This document shows, piece by piece, positions 1 through 8,149 of a stretch of 64,000 nt of DNA. Numbering within the stretch: the stretch's first letter is position 1; each line of letters begins with the position of its first letter. A program made the translations under genes and the position numbers. The DNA comes from Sulfurovum sp. UBA12169 (GTDB taxonomy: Bacteria; Campylobacterota; Campylobacteria; Campylobacterales; Sulfurovaceae). The notes under the pieces are model-generated. The model searched no databases, was not told where the DNA came from, and saw only the letters and a program-made list of their open reading frames with translations. The DNA is taken from the NCBI GenBank assembly GCA_002742845.1, contig DLUH01000005.1, positions 186,001-250,000 of the forward strand, written 5' to 3'.

Positions 1-1831
1 TTTTTTCTAAAGCCTCAACGGTGGCAAAAGTGTCATTCTTGGCATATACATGTTCCAACAAAGTATGCAAGAATGCTCCTTCATTGAGTTCTTCTTCTTT
101 TTTAGCTTCTATTTTTTGAATATATTTGTAATAATATTTTCGCTTACACTCCAAATAGGTTTTGAGCCTTGAGGCTGACCACGTAAAAGCAAAGGCATCA
201 AACGATTCTATTACCGGATCTTCAAAAGATAATGCAGGTGCGGACGGCTCACCATAAAATATATCAAGTTGTCCGCTTCTTTGTTTTACGTCATAAAGTC
301 CCAATTCAAAAAGAAATTTTGAAGGAAGTTTATTGTCGCTGCTGCTGTAGAGTATCACGGCCTGCTCGGCTTGATCCAGCAACCGCTTATAGTACTGCTT
401 CTGAAGCGCTTCTCTATCGTTTTTTGTAGGCAATCCGGCAAATGCTCTTACTGCAGAGTTTAAGAACTGGTCTTTGCTTGAGCTTGCGGGAACAACCCCT
501 TCATTGAAGTCAACAATAACTACCCCCTCAAAAGAAACTCCCCTGGTTTCAAGCACCCCCATAACAGTTATTTTTCCTCCTCGTACATCATCGATGGTAA
601 CAGCATCAAGTGTTTTCATCCATAAAAAAAGCCACTCTTTTATGCTTAAGAAGTATGTAGAAAATATTTTTGTAAAATGCAGATAGGCTTCATATACTTT
701 TTCATTATATTTTGGTTTCATTTCATTCTCTGCCTGAAAGATTGGCGCCAAAGGACAATCAAGCAGTTTTGTCTGATCTAGCAATATAAAAAAATCATCG
801 GCCTTCACTTTTTTGTTTGGATTAACTCCTTGGAGATTTTGCGTTTCCATCCCATAGTATTTAAGCAAAAGCCATTGCTCTTTTTCAAAACTTTGCCAAT
901 ACGCATAGAGTGCTGCGAGCATTTTATATTTTTTTTGTTTGTTATAGTCATACCCCATTGCAAAGTTAAGATTGCCAAATCTATCGTAAAGCGCAATACT
1001 CTCTTTTAGCTGCTCATCCGGCAAAATCAAAGCGATCTTTTCAGGATCTATGCCTCCATGCACCATCTCTTCTATTTTTGTAAAAGCGAATGCTATCTGC
1101 TCATGGCGCTCTTCCACGCCTATCACTTCTGCTTCTATTTTATCTTTTATAGCAAAACTCGATAGCATTTTTTTAGCGCTAAAATCTATAATCACATGAG
1201 AGTCATCAGGCAAATGAATCCCATATTTTTCAAAACGTTCTTGCATTTTAATGGTGAACCTACTTGTTGCATAGCGAAGAAGCACTTTTGTTACTTGAGA
1301 AATTTTGTCAATCAGATCAAACTCAAAATGGCTCAGATAACCCTCCAAATGTATCTCTACACATTCATAGCTCTGAACAAATCCTGTATTGACTGCATAT
1401 TGCGTAGGAATAAATGCTTTATCTATAAGATTTTTTTCTTCAAGCAAGTCTTTATAGTTATTCAAAATGGTCTGAAGTATTTGCAAATGCAATTCAAATT
1501 CTGCATAAGCATCCGCACGGCCAAGCGTATTAAAATCTATCTTTTCGGCAGCCAATTCTTCAAAAAATTTAAATACGGCATCACTTCTAGTAAAAAAATG
1601 TACCAGTTCTGAGTGAAGATTTAAATCATTAGTGTCTTCAAAAGAAGCTGCTTCCTTTAAGAGCAAAATGCGCTCCATGGGATCAATTTGGCTTTTATTT
1701 TCAAAAAGCATTGCACGCTTCTCAAACTCATCCATCCGCATAAGTGTAGGCAAAAAACTGTCCTGTTCTTTGAATTGTGCACTTACGGAACGCAAAGCTC
1801 TTGATGTGGGATAGATGTGAAGATTTTTCAT
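1..1831 (-). CDS. addB: AddB-type recombination protein, PD-(D/E)XK nuclease family (3' end beyond window)
   Basis: Reading leftward from an ATG at 1831 there are about 610 open codons, and the frame runs off the left edge. AddB pairs with the AddA helicase-nuclease to process double-strand breaks for recombination. Visible signs are an AddB-like N terminus (LHIYPTSRALR), the superfamily-1 helicase-like segment TRGVSFEGVVIVDFNEG near residues 450-470, and near the window edge the CKRKYYYKYI stretch that opens the C-terminal nuclease/Fe-S domain. The N terminus begins where the strand after the Walker A loop would normally lie, so no GxxGxGKT loop is present. No good Shine-Dalgarno precedes the ATG; a TATACT -10-like box sits about 10 bases upstream, so the leader may be very short. 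The family call is firm; the symbol is inferred. Confidence 0.82.
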   Translation of the reverse strand, partial: MKNLHIYPTSRALRSVSAQFKEQDSFLPTLMRMDEFEKRAMLFENKSQIDPMERILLLKEAASFEDTNDLNLHSELVHFFTRSDAVFKFFEELAAEKIDFNTLGRADAYAEFELHLQILQTILNNYKDLLEEKNLIDKAFIPTQYAVNTGFVQSYECVEIHLEGYLSHFEFDLIDKISQVTKVLLRYATSRFTIKMQERFEKYGIHLPDDSHVIIDFSAKKMLSSFAIKDKIEAEVIGVEERHEQIAFAFTKIEEMVHGGIDPEKIALILPDEQLKESIALYDRFGNLNFAMGYDYNKQKKYKMLAALYAYWQSFEKEQWLLLKYYGMETQNLQGVNPNKKVKADDFFILLDQTKLLDCPLAPIFQAENEMKPKYNEKVYEAYLHFTKIFSTYFLSIKEWLFLWMKTLDAVTIDDVRGGKITVMGVLETRGVSFEGVVIVDFNEGVVPASSSKDQFLNSAVRAFAGLPTKNDREALQKQYYKRLLDQAEQAVILYSSSDNKLPSKFLFELGLYDVKQRSGQLDIFYGEPSAPALSFEDPVIESFDAFAFTWSASRLKTYLECKRKYYYKYIQKIEAKKEEELNEGAFLHTLLEHVYAKNDTFATVEALEK

Positions 1832-1967
1832 AAAAACAAGTATAGCATACATACTGTTTTAAAAATGAAACTATGACAAATTGTAAGATATTTTAAGCTC
1901 CGCACATCAAATCTATCACCCATTCTTTCAAGACGGAGTTAAGACTTTTACTGTGCAGACTTATTGT

Positions 1968-2516
1968 TTAAGGCTCCAGATAAGCAGGAGTTTGAAGATA
2001 TCCGGTATTTTGTCCTATTTTTGCTTTAAGTTCCAATGTATATCTTCCGGCTTGAGTGATATTGATTTCTTTGGTCGTATATACCGAGCCGTTGAAAGAA
2101 ATATTTTCAATCATCCTGTCATCCGCTTGAGTATGGGGCCGTGTCAACAAAAATGTAACATTTGCATCTTTGACCATGTTGCCATTTTTATCAACAATGA
2201 TATAATGAAATGCATTTTCGCCATACATAAGCTTTACAGGGTCTCTCTGCTTAATTTTACTATTGACGTTGTCTTTCATTACCATAGTCTGAGCATCTAC
2301 AAGTTCTATGCGGTATTGATTGTCAAATGCTATTTTTCTTTCCATAATTTCATTAATATTCATATCGGCAATTTGATACTTTAGCATAAAATCATTCGAT
2401 TCCTGCACCGGCAAAGAGACAGCCGACTTTATCGTCCAATATCCAAGCGCAATGGCTATAAGCAAAAAACCGAATATCATATGGGGCCAATATGTTTTTT
2501 TTGTATTATTTGCCAT
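1968..2516 (-). CDS. FixH-like membrane protein at end of cco cluster
   Basis: A 182-residue protein with one N-terminal membrane helix (about residues 13-33) followed by an extracytoplasmic beta-rich domain. The pattern VTFLLTRPHTQADD followed by GRYTLELKA fits the FixH/YtkA-like family. FixH-type proteins are linked to copper handling and maturation of cbb3 oxidases, which suits its place as the last gene of the ccoNOQP cluster. Its start overlaps the end of the upstream gene by 11 bases, suggesting translational coupling. The family assignment rests on fold-level resemblance and context; a role in oxidase assembly is inferred. Confidence 0.65.
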   Translation of the reverse strand: MANNTKKTYWPHMIFGFLLIAIALGYWTIKSAVSLPVQESNDFMLKYQIADMNINEIMERKIAFDNQYRIELVDAQTMVMKDNVNSKIKQRDPVKLMYGENAFHYIIVDKNGNMVKDANVTFLLTRPHTQADDRMIENISFNGSVYTTKEINITQAGRYTLELKAKIGQNTGYLQTPAYLEP

Positions 2517-3105
2517 TTTTAATCCTTGCTATAGCAGGTCTGACAAAAAATATCCATAAAACCAACAGTGCGCCGGCAAATACAACTATTTTAAGTATTT
2601 TTACTATAAAACGTGTTTCGTTTGGAAGTGTTTTTGTCAACTCCACCCCTTTGGCTTCACCAATTTGATCTGCAAGTTCAGAAAAACCTTGCACAATACC
2701 TATATTGTATCTATCTTCATCACTATTTTTATCTTTACTTGCAACCACATCAATAGCGGCGCTTTTTACCTTTTGTTCATCATAGAGCGATTTGACCTTA
2801 TCTGAAGAAGGAATAATGCCCACTCTTTTATCATGTGGTGCAAAAACAAAAACAACATACGGCTTGCTTAGATTATCCTCATACTTTTTCACGTATGTAA
2901 ACATGCTGCTTCCTCTGGGAAAAGCATCATTGGTTACTATAACATATTCATGTATCCCTGTCTTAGACAAAAGCTCATCCCCAATCTCTTCGATAAGTTG
3001 TGAAGCTTTCGGATTTAACAATTCATTTTTTAGAATATGTGCTGCATTAAGAAAAAGCGGAAGAAACAAAGCAAGCAAGGCAACCCTTGCTTGTATTTTG
3101 TTCAT
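2506..3105 (-). CDS. Membrane-anchored TPM-like protein in the cbb3 oxidase cluster
   Basis: A 199-residue protein with an N-terminal signal segment (ALLALFLPLFLNA), an extracytoplasmic domain of about 140 residues and a single C-terminal membrane helix (about residues 168-188) ending in basic residues. The central part (YVIVTNDAFPRG, PYVVFVFAPHDKRVGIIPSS) resembles the TPM/YgcG fold found in membrane-anchored proteins implicated in photosystem or respiratory complex repair. It lies four bases after the 33-residue ORF and overlaps the FixH-like gene, so it is part of the cco transcript. Function is unknown; a part in oxidase assembly or turnover is inferred from position only. Confidence 0.6.
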   Translation of the reverse strand: MNKIQARVALLALFLPLFLNAAHILKNELLNPKASQLIEEIGDELLSKTGIHEYVIVTNDAFPRGSSMFTYVKKYEDNLSKPYVVFVFAPHDKRVGIIPSSDKVKSLYDEQKVKSAAIDVVASKDKNSDEDRYNIGIVQGFSELADQIGEAKGVELTKTLPNETRFIVKILKIVVFAGALLVLWIFFVRPAIARIKNGK

Positions 3106-3109
3106 TATA

Positions 3110-3211
3110 TTATCCTACAAAAAGATGGTTTGGCGTAAGTACTGCCCATGCTGTATAAATTGCAGTGATTAACATACCAATGCCAAGTACCTTATCCATT
3201 ATTTTAATCAT
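3110..3211 (-). CDS. 33-residue single-helix membrane microprotein in cco operon
   Basis: A short ORF of 33 codons between the DUF4006 gene and the TPM-like gene. It starts with ATG preceded by a clear GGACA ribosome-binding site eight bases away and stops four bases before the next ATG. The product is almost entirely one hydrophobic helix (LGIGMLITAIYTAWAVL) with a short C-terminal tail. Size, composition and spacing match small accessory subunits of respiratory oxidases, but I do not recognise a named family. The RBS and tight packing argue for translation. Confidence 0.55.
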   Translation of the reverse strand: MIKIMDKVLGIGMLITAIYTAWAVLTPNHLFVG

Positions 3212-3235
3212 AACTTGTCCTTTTTTGGTTAATTA

Positions 3236-3466
3236 TTACTGAGCATCTTTAAATGCAAAATTTGCATTCTCTTTGCTAATCATCTTCACATTATCCAAGC
3301 TGCCGGTAATAGGTGTCGGATCATAATATTTTGCTGCCTCACTTTGCTGCACGTTAATACTCCACGCCGTTAAAAACACGAGAATACCAATTAAAAGCAA
3401 AGTTGCCACCAGCATACCTGTTATCCCGTGAAGACTAAATAAGCTTCTACTTGTATTATCTGCCAT
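3236..3466 (-). CDS. DUF4006 family membrane protein
   Basis: A 76-residue protein with one membrane helix (about residues 16-36, MLVATLLLIGILVFLTAW). Its opening, LFSLHGITGMLVATLL, is typical of DUF4006, a small family found directly after ccoP in many Campylobacterota. It lies 10 bases after ccoP. The consistent linkage of this family to cbb3 oxidase genes suggests an accessory subunit or assembly factor, but its biochemical role is not established. Confidence 0.8.
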   Translation of the reverse strand: MADNTSRSLFSLHGITGMLVATLLLIGILVFLTAWSINVQQSEAAKYYDPTPITGSLDNVKMISKENANFAFKDAQ

Positions 3467-3476
3467 CTTTAACTCC

Positions 3477-4364
3477 TTAGTTTGATAGAGACTGAATGTA
3501 TACAGCCAATGCTTTTTCTTGGACCGGTGTCAACATCGTCTTAAACGACGGCATTTTACCGATTTGACCTTTTTTGCCGTGTTGAAGCGCATGCGACACA
3601 ACAGCTTCATCGTAGGCTACAAGACTAGGAGACATTCCGTTGTTTCCCTGACCATCGGCACCATGGCAACTTGCACATGCTTCAAAAGCGGCAGGTTTTT
3701 CACCTTTCATGCCTCCTGCAATATACTCAGCAATTGCTTCTGCATCCTCTCCTTGGGCCATCACAGGAGGCATTGCGCCCATTTCATAACCCAATTGATC
3801 TGCGCCGTTTTCAATCGTATAGAGAATTTGTTCTTTACTCATTCTGGTACCAAAATCTTGCGCTTTACCTGAAAGTCCATCGCCTGTCTCGCCATGACAT
3901 GGAGCACATTGCACCAAAAATACGGATTCACCCATTTGTTGAAGGGTTTCAATATCCGCATTTTTATGTGCTTCTTCAAATTTTGCATTGTATGCTTTCA
4001 CCTCTTCATTCCACATACCGATCTGGCTAAAAGCATTAAGCGGATATCCTGCCGTCCAATACCACATAGCCCATATCAGTGTACCCAGAAATGAGTACGC
4101 CCAACCGCTTGGAAGTTCATTTTTGTACTCACCGATACCGTCCCAGTTTTCTTCAGCAAGTTCACCTTCTGCTTTGTCCGTTTTCATCTGGTTGATATAT
4201 TTGGCTGCCACTCCAAAAGTAAGCACAGCAATGGCGACAGCACCAAGCATTGTAATCATGTTGATCGGATCGCTTAAATCGATATTCATTTGCTTGACAA
4301 CAACCAATGTAGCAATGATGAGTACCGCTGCAAAAGCCAATGCCTTTATCATTAACGCATTCAT
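3477..4364 (-). CDS. ccoP: cbb3-type cytochrome c oxidase subunit III, diheme
   Basis: A 295-residue membrane-anchored diheme cytochrome c that passes electrons to the CcoN catalytic subunit. Two heme c sites are visible: CAPCH at residues 153-157 and CASCH at residues 230-234, each in a cytochrome c domain, with GAMPP (residues 196-200) and KMPSF as likely methionine-ligand regions. Membrane segments lie near residues 8-24, 36-55 and 90-107. The start overlaps the ccoQ stop by four bases (ATGA). Length and architecture match CcoP of Campylobacterota. Confidence 0.96.
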   Translation of the reverse strand: MNALMIKALAFAAVLIIATLVVVKQMNIDLSDPINMITMLGAVAIAVLTFGVAAKYINQMKTDKAEGELAEENWDGIGEYKNELPSGWAYSFLGTLIWAMWYWTAGYPLNAFSQIGMWNEEVKAYNAKFEEAHKNADIETLQQMGESVFLVQCAPCHGETGDGLSGKAQDFGTRMSKEQILYTIENGADQLGYEMGAMPPVMAQGEDAEAIAEYIAGGMKGEKPAAFEACASCHGADGQGNNGMSPSLVAYDEAVVSHALQHGKKGQIGKMPSFKTMLTPVQEKALAVYIQSLSN

Positions 4365-4579
4365 TTATTTAGCTCCTTCTTTTCGCTCTGGCTTTTAGGA
4401 TTATGCTCTATGGGTGTACTGTCAATCTCGTCATCAAGCGCAATATTTCCATATTTTTCATAATCTTTTTCGCCCTTTTTTTCGCTTTTATATAAGTATA
4501 CGATATACGAATATAATATCACCACAAGAAAAATGGTCATAAAGAAACTGGCATAACCCTGAAGTTCTCTAATATCCAT
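4361..4579 (-). CDS. ccoQ: cbb3-type oxidase small subunit CcoQ
   Basis: A 72-residue protein with one membrane helix (about residues 10-30, ASFFMTIFLVVILYSYIVYLY) and a long charged cytoplasmic tail. CcoQ is a small non-catalytic subunit that stabilises the cbb3 complex. The assignment rests on size, topology and its place between ccoO and ccoP, with a four-base overlap into ccoP. The tail is longer than in most proteobacterial CcoQ proteins, as is common in Campylobacterota. Confidence 0.88.
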   Translation of the reverse strand: MDIRELQGYASFFMTIFLVVILYSYIVYLYKSEKKGEKDYEKYGNIALDDEIDSTPIEHNPKSQSEKKELNK

Positions 4580-4588
4580 CTTGTCTCA

Positions 4589-5254
4589 CTATTTCAATCT
4601 ATTAAGATAGGCAATCATTGCAACAATTTCTGGAATTTGTCCGTTTGCTACAGCCTCTTTCACATCTTTGTTTTTCATATCATCCGCAATGGCTTTTGCT
4701 TCTGCTAATACCGTTGGTTTATATGCTTCCCAAGCTTCTTTTGTAGGCTGAAATTCATCCCCGTACGGTGTTCCAAAAACATTTTTAACTGTGACTGCTT
4801 CGGCATAGGCTGTTTCTATGTCTGCAATGTTTGTAAACTGATGCTTATATGCCGGCATAATAGATTGCGGTACCACTGATTTCGGATCCCACATATGATT
4901 TTCATGCCAATCTGTCGTTCTGTAATTTCCTACACGGTGAAGATCCGGACCGGTTCTTTTGGAACCCCAAAGAAAAGGTCTGTCATAAGCATACTCACCG
5001 GAAAGTGAATACTGACCATATCTATCAGTCTCGGCCTTAAACGGGCGTATAAGTTGTGAGTGACATGCGATACAATGATCTTTTTTATAAATATTTTTGC
5101 CTGCAAGCTCAAGTACTGTGTAGGGTTTAAGTCCCACTACCGGCCTGGATGCTTCGGCAAAGTTTGGCAAAATCTCAATGAGACCTGCAAAAGCAATAAC
5201 GACAAATACTCCTACAGCAAAGAAGAATGGATTTTTTTCTAACCAATGAAACAT
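4589..5254 (-). CDS. ccoO: cbb3-type cytochrome c oxidase subunit II, monoheme
   Basis: A 221-residue membrane-anchored monoheme cytochrome c. An N-terminal helix spans about residues 9-29, and the heme c motif CIACH lies at residues 61-65. Later conserved segments include WGSKRTGPDLHRVGNYR and the methionine-containing SIMPAYKH. CcoO relays electrons from CcoP to the heme-copper centre in CcoN. It lies 14 bases after ccoN and 9 bases before ccoQ. Confidence 0.96.
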   Translation of the reverse strand: MFHWLEKNPFFFAVGVFVVIAFAGLIEILPNFAEASRPVVGLKPYTVLELAGKNIYKKDHCIACHSQLIRPFKAETDRYGQYSLSGEYAYDRPFLWGSKRTGPDLHRVGNYRTTDWHENHMWDPKSVVPQSIMPAYKHQFTNIADIETAYAEAVTVKNVFGTPYGDEFQPTKEAWEAYKPTVLAEAKAIADDMKNKDVKEAVANGQIPEIVAMIAYLNRLK

Positions 5255-5268
5255 AATAATCTACCTCC

Positions 5269-6735
5269 TTATGCCATAGGGCTTTTAAATTGTGGTTCAA
5301 CTTCAAGTTTTCTAGAAATTGTCATCGTTTTGTACATGTTGTATGCAAACATCAAGAAGCCTGTCAGATAAAGTACCCCGGCAAGTGCTCTAATTGTATA
5401 ATACGGATTGAGTACCGCTACGGTATCAATAAAGCTGTACATCAAATTGCCATACTCATCTACTGCTCTCCACATCATTCCTTGCGTGATGCCTGCAATC
5501 CACATAGAGGTAAAGTAAAGTACAACAGCTGTTATTTGAAGCCAAAATTGTGCTTCCATTAATTTTTTAGAGTAAATCTCTCTTTTGTACATTCTTGGCG
5601 CCATATGGAAAAGACTGGCCATAATCATAAATGCAACCCATCCAAGCACGCCGTCATGTACATGTCCGGGAATCCAGTCTGTAAAGTGTGCGATCGCATT
5701 GACTGATTTTATCGCCTGAATCGGCCCTTCAAGCGTTGATAGCATATAGAATGTTGATGCTAAAACCATAAATTTAATCAATGGATTTTCAGTAAGCTGA
5801 TTCCACTCGCCTTTCATTGTAAGAAGCATATTGATCGCACTTCCCCATGAAGGCAAAATCAGTACGACAGAAAAAACAGACCCCATAGACTGCATCCAAT
5901 CCGGAACTGTCGACCAAAGAAGATGATGAGAACCGGCCCACAGATAAACAAACATCAATCCCCAAAAAGAAAGCAAAGACAATTTATAAGAATAAATCGC
6001 CTGTCCCGATTCTTTTGGAAGAAAATAATAAATCATGGCAATGATTGGCACCGTAAAAACAAACGCTACAGCATTATGTCCCCACCACCATTGAACCAAT
6101 GCATCGTTTGTTCCTGCATACATAGAGACTGAATGCATGATATTACCCAAACCGCCGGATGCAAAATAAGTAGGCACCTCCATGTTGTTAAAAAGATAAA
6201 GCATGGCAACGCCCAAGAAGCACGCTATGTAATACCAAAGTGAAATATAGAGAGATTTTTCTCTTCTAATCCCAATAAGACCAAACATTGCTACACCCCA
6301 AAGCACCCATACCAATACAGTAAGAATATCAAGAGGCCATTCCATCTCCGCATACTCTTTTGATGAGCTAAACCCCATAAAAAGTGAAGCGGCCATGGCC
6401 AATGCTAAAATAAAATAAAGTACAAACTGTAATTTTCCGACAAACATCAAAAATTTAGACTCTGCCATGGAAACTTTTAAGACCCTTTGCGCCGAATAGT
6501 AAAAAGTAGCAAAAACACCGCTGACGGTGAATCCATAAATTACTACGTTAGTATGAAGCGGCCTTAATCTTGAAAATGTCCCATACTCCCCCATCAAATA
6601 GTTCAATTCCGGAAATGCTAATTGTGCTGCAATAAGTGTACCAATCAACATACCTAAAAATCCGAATAAAATTGTTGTATAGGTAAACAACTTTGCTATC
6701 GAATAATCATATTCCAATGCTGCGTGTGACTGCAT
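5269..6735 (-). CDS. ccoN: cbb3-type cytochrome c oxidase catalytic subunit I
   Basis: The heme-copper oxidase catalytic subunit that reduces oxygen at low concentration and pumps protons across the inner membrane. Twelve or so hydrophobic segments are visible. Likely heme and CuB histidines sit in LHTNVV (H61), WWWGHNAV, AGSHHLLW and PGHVHDG. I place the start at the ATG at 6735 (488 residues, MQSHAALEYD), which has a GGGGG ribosome-binding site just upstream. The frame stays open to an ATG at 6801, but that stretch crosses a perfect inverted repeat and has no RBS. First gene of the cco operon. Confidence 0.96.
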   Translation of the reverse strand: MQSHAALEYDYSIAKLFTYTTILFGFLGMLIGTLIAAQLAFPELNYLMGEYGTFSRLRPLHTNVVIYGFTVSGVFATFYYSAQRVLKVSMAESKFLMFVGKLQFVLYFILALAMAASLFMGFSSSKEYAEMEWPLDILTVLVWVLWGVAMFGLIGIRREKSLYISLWYYIACFLGVAMLYLFNNMEVPTYFASGGLGNIMHSVSMYAGTNDALVQWWWGHNAVAFVFTVPIIAMIYYFLPKESGQAIYSYKLSLLSFWGLMFVYLWAGSHHLLWSTVPDWMQSMGSVFSVVLILPSWGSAINMLLTMKGEWNQLTENPLIKFMVLASTFYMLSTLEGPIQAIKSVNAIAHFTDWIPGHVHDGVLGWVAFMIMASLFHMAPRMYKREIYSKKLMEAQFWLQITAVVLYFTSMWIAGITQGMMWRAVDEYGNLMYSFIDTVAVLNPYYTIRALAGVLYLTGFLMFAYNMYKTMTISRKLEVEPQFKSPMA

Positions 6736-6757
6736 ACATACCCCCTTTTTAAATATT

Positions 6758-6797
6758 ATGTTAATAATTTTTGGCTCAAGATAAAAATTATTAACAT
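6758..6797 (-). repeat. 15-bp perfect inverted repeat in ccoN leader
   Basis: Arms ATGTTAATAATTTTT (6758-6772) and its exact reverse complement (6783-6797) flank a 10-base loop. The element lies between a TATAAT -10 box and the ccoN ribosome-binding site, so the mRNA leader could form a stable but AT-rich hairpin, or the DNA could be a dimeric regulator site. Confidence 0.75.
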
Positions 6798-6799
6798 CC

Positions 6800-6805
6800 A
6801 TTATA
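6800..6805 (-). promoter_or_regulatory. -10 box for the cco operon
   Basis: TATAAT on the minus strand, about 65 bases upstream of the ccoN ATG and just upstream of the inverted repeat. No convincing -35 box is seen, as is usual for sigma-70 promoters in Campylobacterota, where periodic AT tracts replace it. Confidence 0.5.
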
Positions 6806-7099
6806 TTTTAATCTTTTTTTACAGATATAATGCTTAAAAATATAAATAAAAATGCTATTTGCCTCATAATGCTACAATAATTTAGAGTAAGTTTCTTTCT
6901 GATATACAATAGAATAATTTGATTTGTTGGTTTCATTAATTTTGGAGATTTGCAGAATAGTTAGCGTAGAGTAAATCTTATTTTTAATACATAACCGATA
7001 AATAGATCCGTGTCAAGGCCTCTTGTCTTGAATAAAAGATTTATAATCAAGTTTCAAGGCTCGACAAACCGATGGCAATCGATGAAGCAAAGGGGAAAA
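6806..7099. other. Intergenic stretch between ddl and ccoN
   Basis: About 290 AT-rich bases upstream of the cco promoter and downstream of ddl. I see no supported ORF, tRNA or strong terminator. The part next to ddl (about 6990-7099) is less AT-rich than the rest and has a few weak short inverted repeats, but no open frame with an RBS. Confidence 0.5.
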
Positions 7100-8140
7100 T
7101 TATGCTTTTCCTTTGGCGCTTTGAATAGAGTGAATATATTGATAATCAACTGTAACAGGTTTCTCTTTTGGCAAATGCGAAGCAAGTCTATAAATCATCT
7201 CTTCAAAATCTTCAAAAAGATAGTTAGCCATTGATCCAGGTATGGGGTTGATCTCATTAAGATACACTTCATCTTCAATTACAAAAAAGTCGCAGCGAAT
7301 TACTGCACCTCCAAAAAGCGGATGATAAATCTTTTTAAAATTCTCTTGTATCTTTATTTTGAGTGCATCATTAATATCTGCAGCAAGCACTTGTGAGTCT
7401 CTTGAAAAATCCATATACTTTTTCTCAAAATCCAAGAACTCTTCTTTTTGAGGCTGTTCTACAATAGAAAGTTCCCAGTCATTTGTATAGCATCCTGCTT
7501 GATTAAACTCTTTTACGCCAACAATAAATGGCTCCACGATAACATCCGTATCAAATTCAAATGCCACATCCAATGCGTAATCAAGTTCTGACTCATTTTT
7601 TACAATACTTACACCAATACTGCTGCCAAGACGTACAGGCTTGATGATGACTGGATATGATGTGGTTATTTTTCTTTCATCTGTTTTTGAAAGATATTCG
7701 TAGGGTACAGTTTTAACCCCCAGGTTTTCTGCGAAGAACTTGGTATAGAGCTTGTTATAACTCAACACTGAAGCCTCAAGGCGCGGAGAAATAAATGGGA
7801 TATTGAAAAAAGTCATCAAGGAAGCCATTTTTCCATCTTCTCCGTCTCTGCCGTGAATCAGATTTATTGCCACATCAAAAGTAACTGCTTTGGCGCCAAA
7901 CAATCCGTCGATAAAAAATCCGCCTTTTTTAAGTGTAAGCAATTTACATTTTTTGTAATCGCCCGAAGAAAAAAGTTTTGAGGTCATATCCTTGGCATCT
8001 ATAAGATAAAATTGGCGGTCACTGCTTACAAAAATAAATATCAAGTTACTTTTTTTAAAAACCTTTTTCATCGTGATCGTGCTCACGATACTGATCTCAT
8101 GCTCGTAGCTTGATCCGCCAAACAAAATAGCAACATTCAT
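7100..8140 (-). CDS. ddl: D-alanine--D-alanine ligase
   Basis: A 346-residue ATP-grasp enzyme that makes D-Ala-D-Ala for peptidoglycan precursors. Recognisable parts are the N-terminal LFGGSSYEHEIS, the ATP-binding YPVIIKPVRLGSSIGVSIV and the metal-binding EVYLNEINPIPGSM near the C terminus. The length is typical for the Campylobacterota form. It follows carA by 9 bases and ends the minus-strand run that begins further upstream. Confidence 0.95.
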   Translation of the reverse strand: MNVAILFGGSSYEHEISIVSTITMKKVFKKSNLIFIFVSSDRQFYLIDAKDMTSKLFSSGDYKKCKLLTLKKGGFFIDGLFGAKAVTFDVAINLIHGRDGEDGKMASLMTFFNIPFISPRLEASVLSYNKLYTKFFAENLGVKTVPYEYLSKTDERKITTSYPVIIKPVRLGSSIGVSIVKNESELDYALDVAFEFDTDVIVEPFIVGVKEFNQAGCYTNDWELSIVEQPQKEEFLDFEKKYMDFSRDSQVLAADINDALKIKIQENFKKIYHPLFGGAVIRCDFFVIEDEVYLNEINPIPGSMANYLFEDFEEMIYRLASHLPKEKPVTVDYQYIHSIQSAKGKA

Positions 8141-8149
8141 AAAAATTCC

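Noticed and set aside
6736-6801. N-terminal extension of ccoN from the ATG at 6801
   Set aside because: No RBS, runs through the inverted repeat, and the normal CcoN N terminus begins at the ATG at 6735 with a strong RBS.
7010-7234. 74-codon plus-strand ORF at the ddl 3' end
   Set aside because: Mostly antisense to ddl; basic and lacking an RBS.
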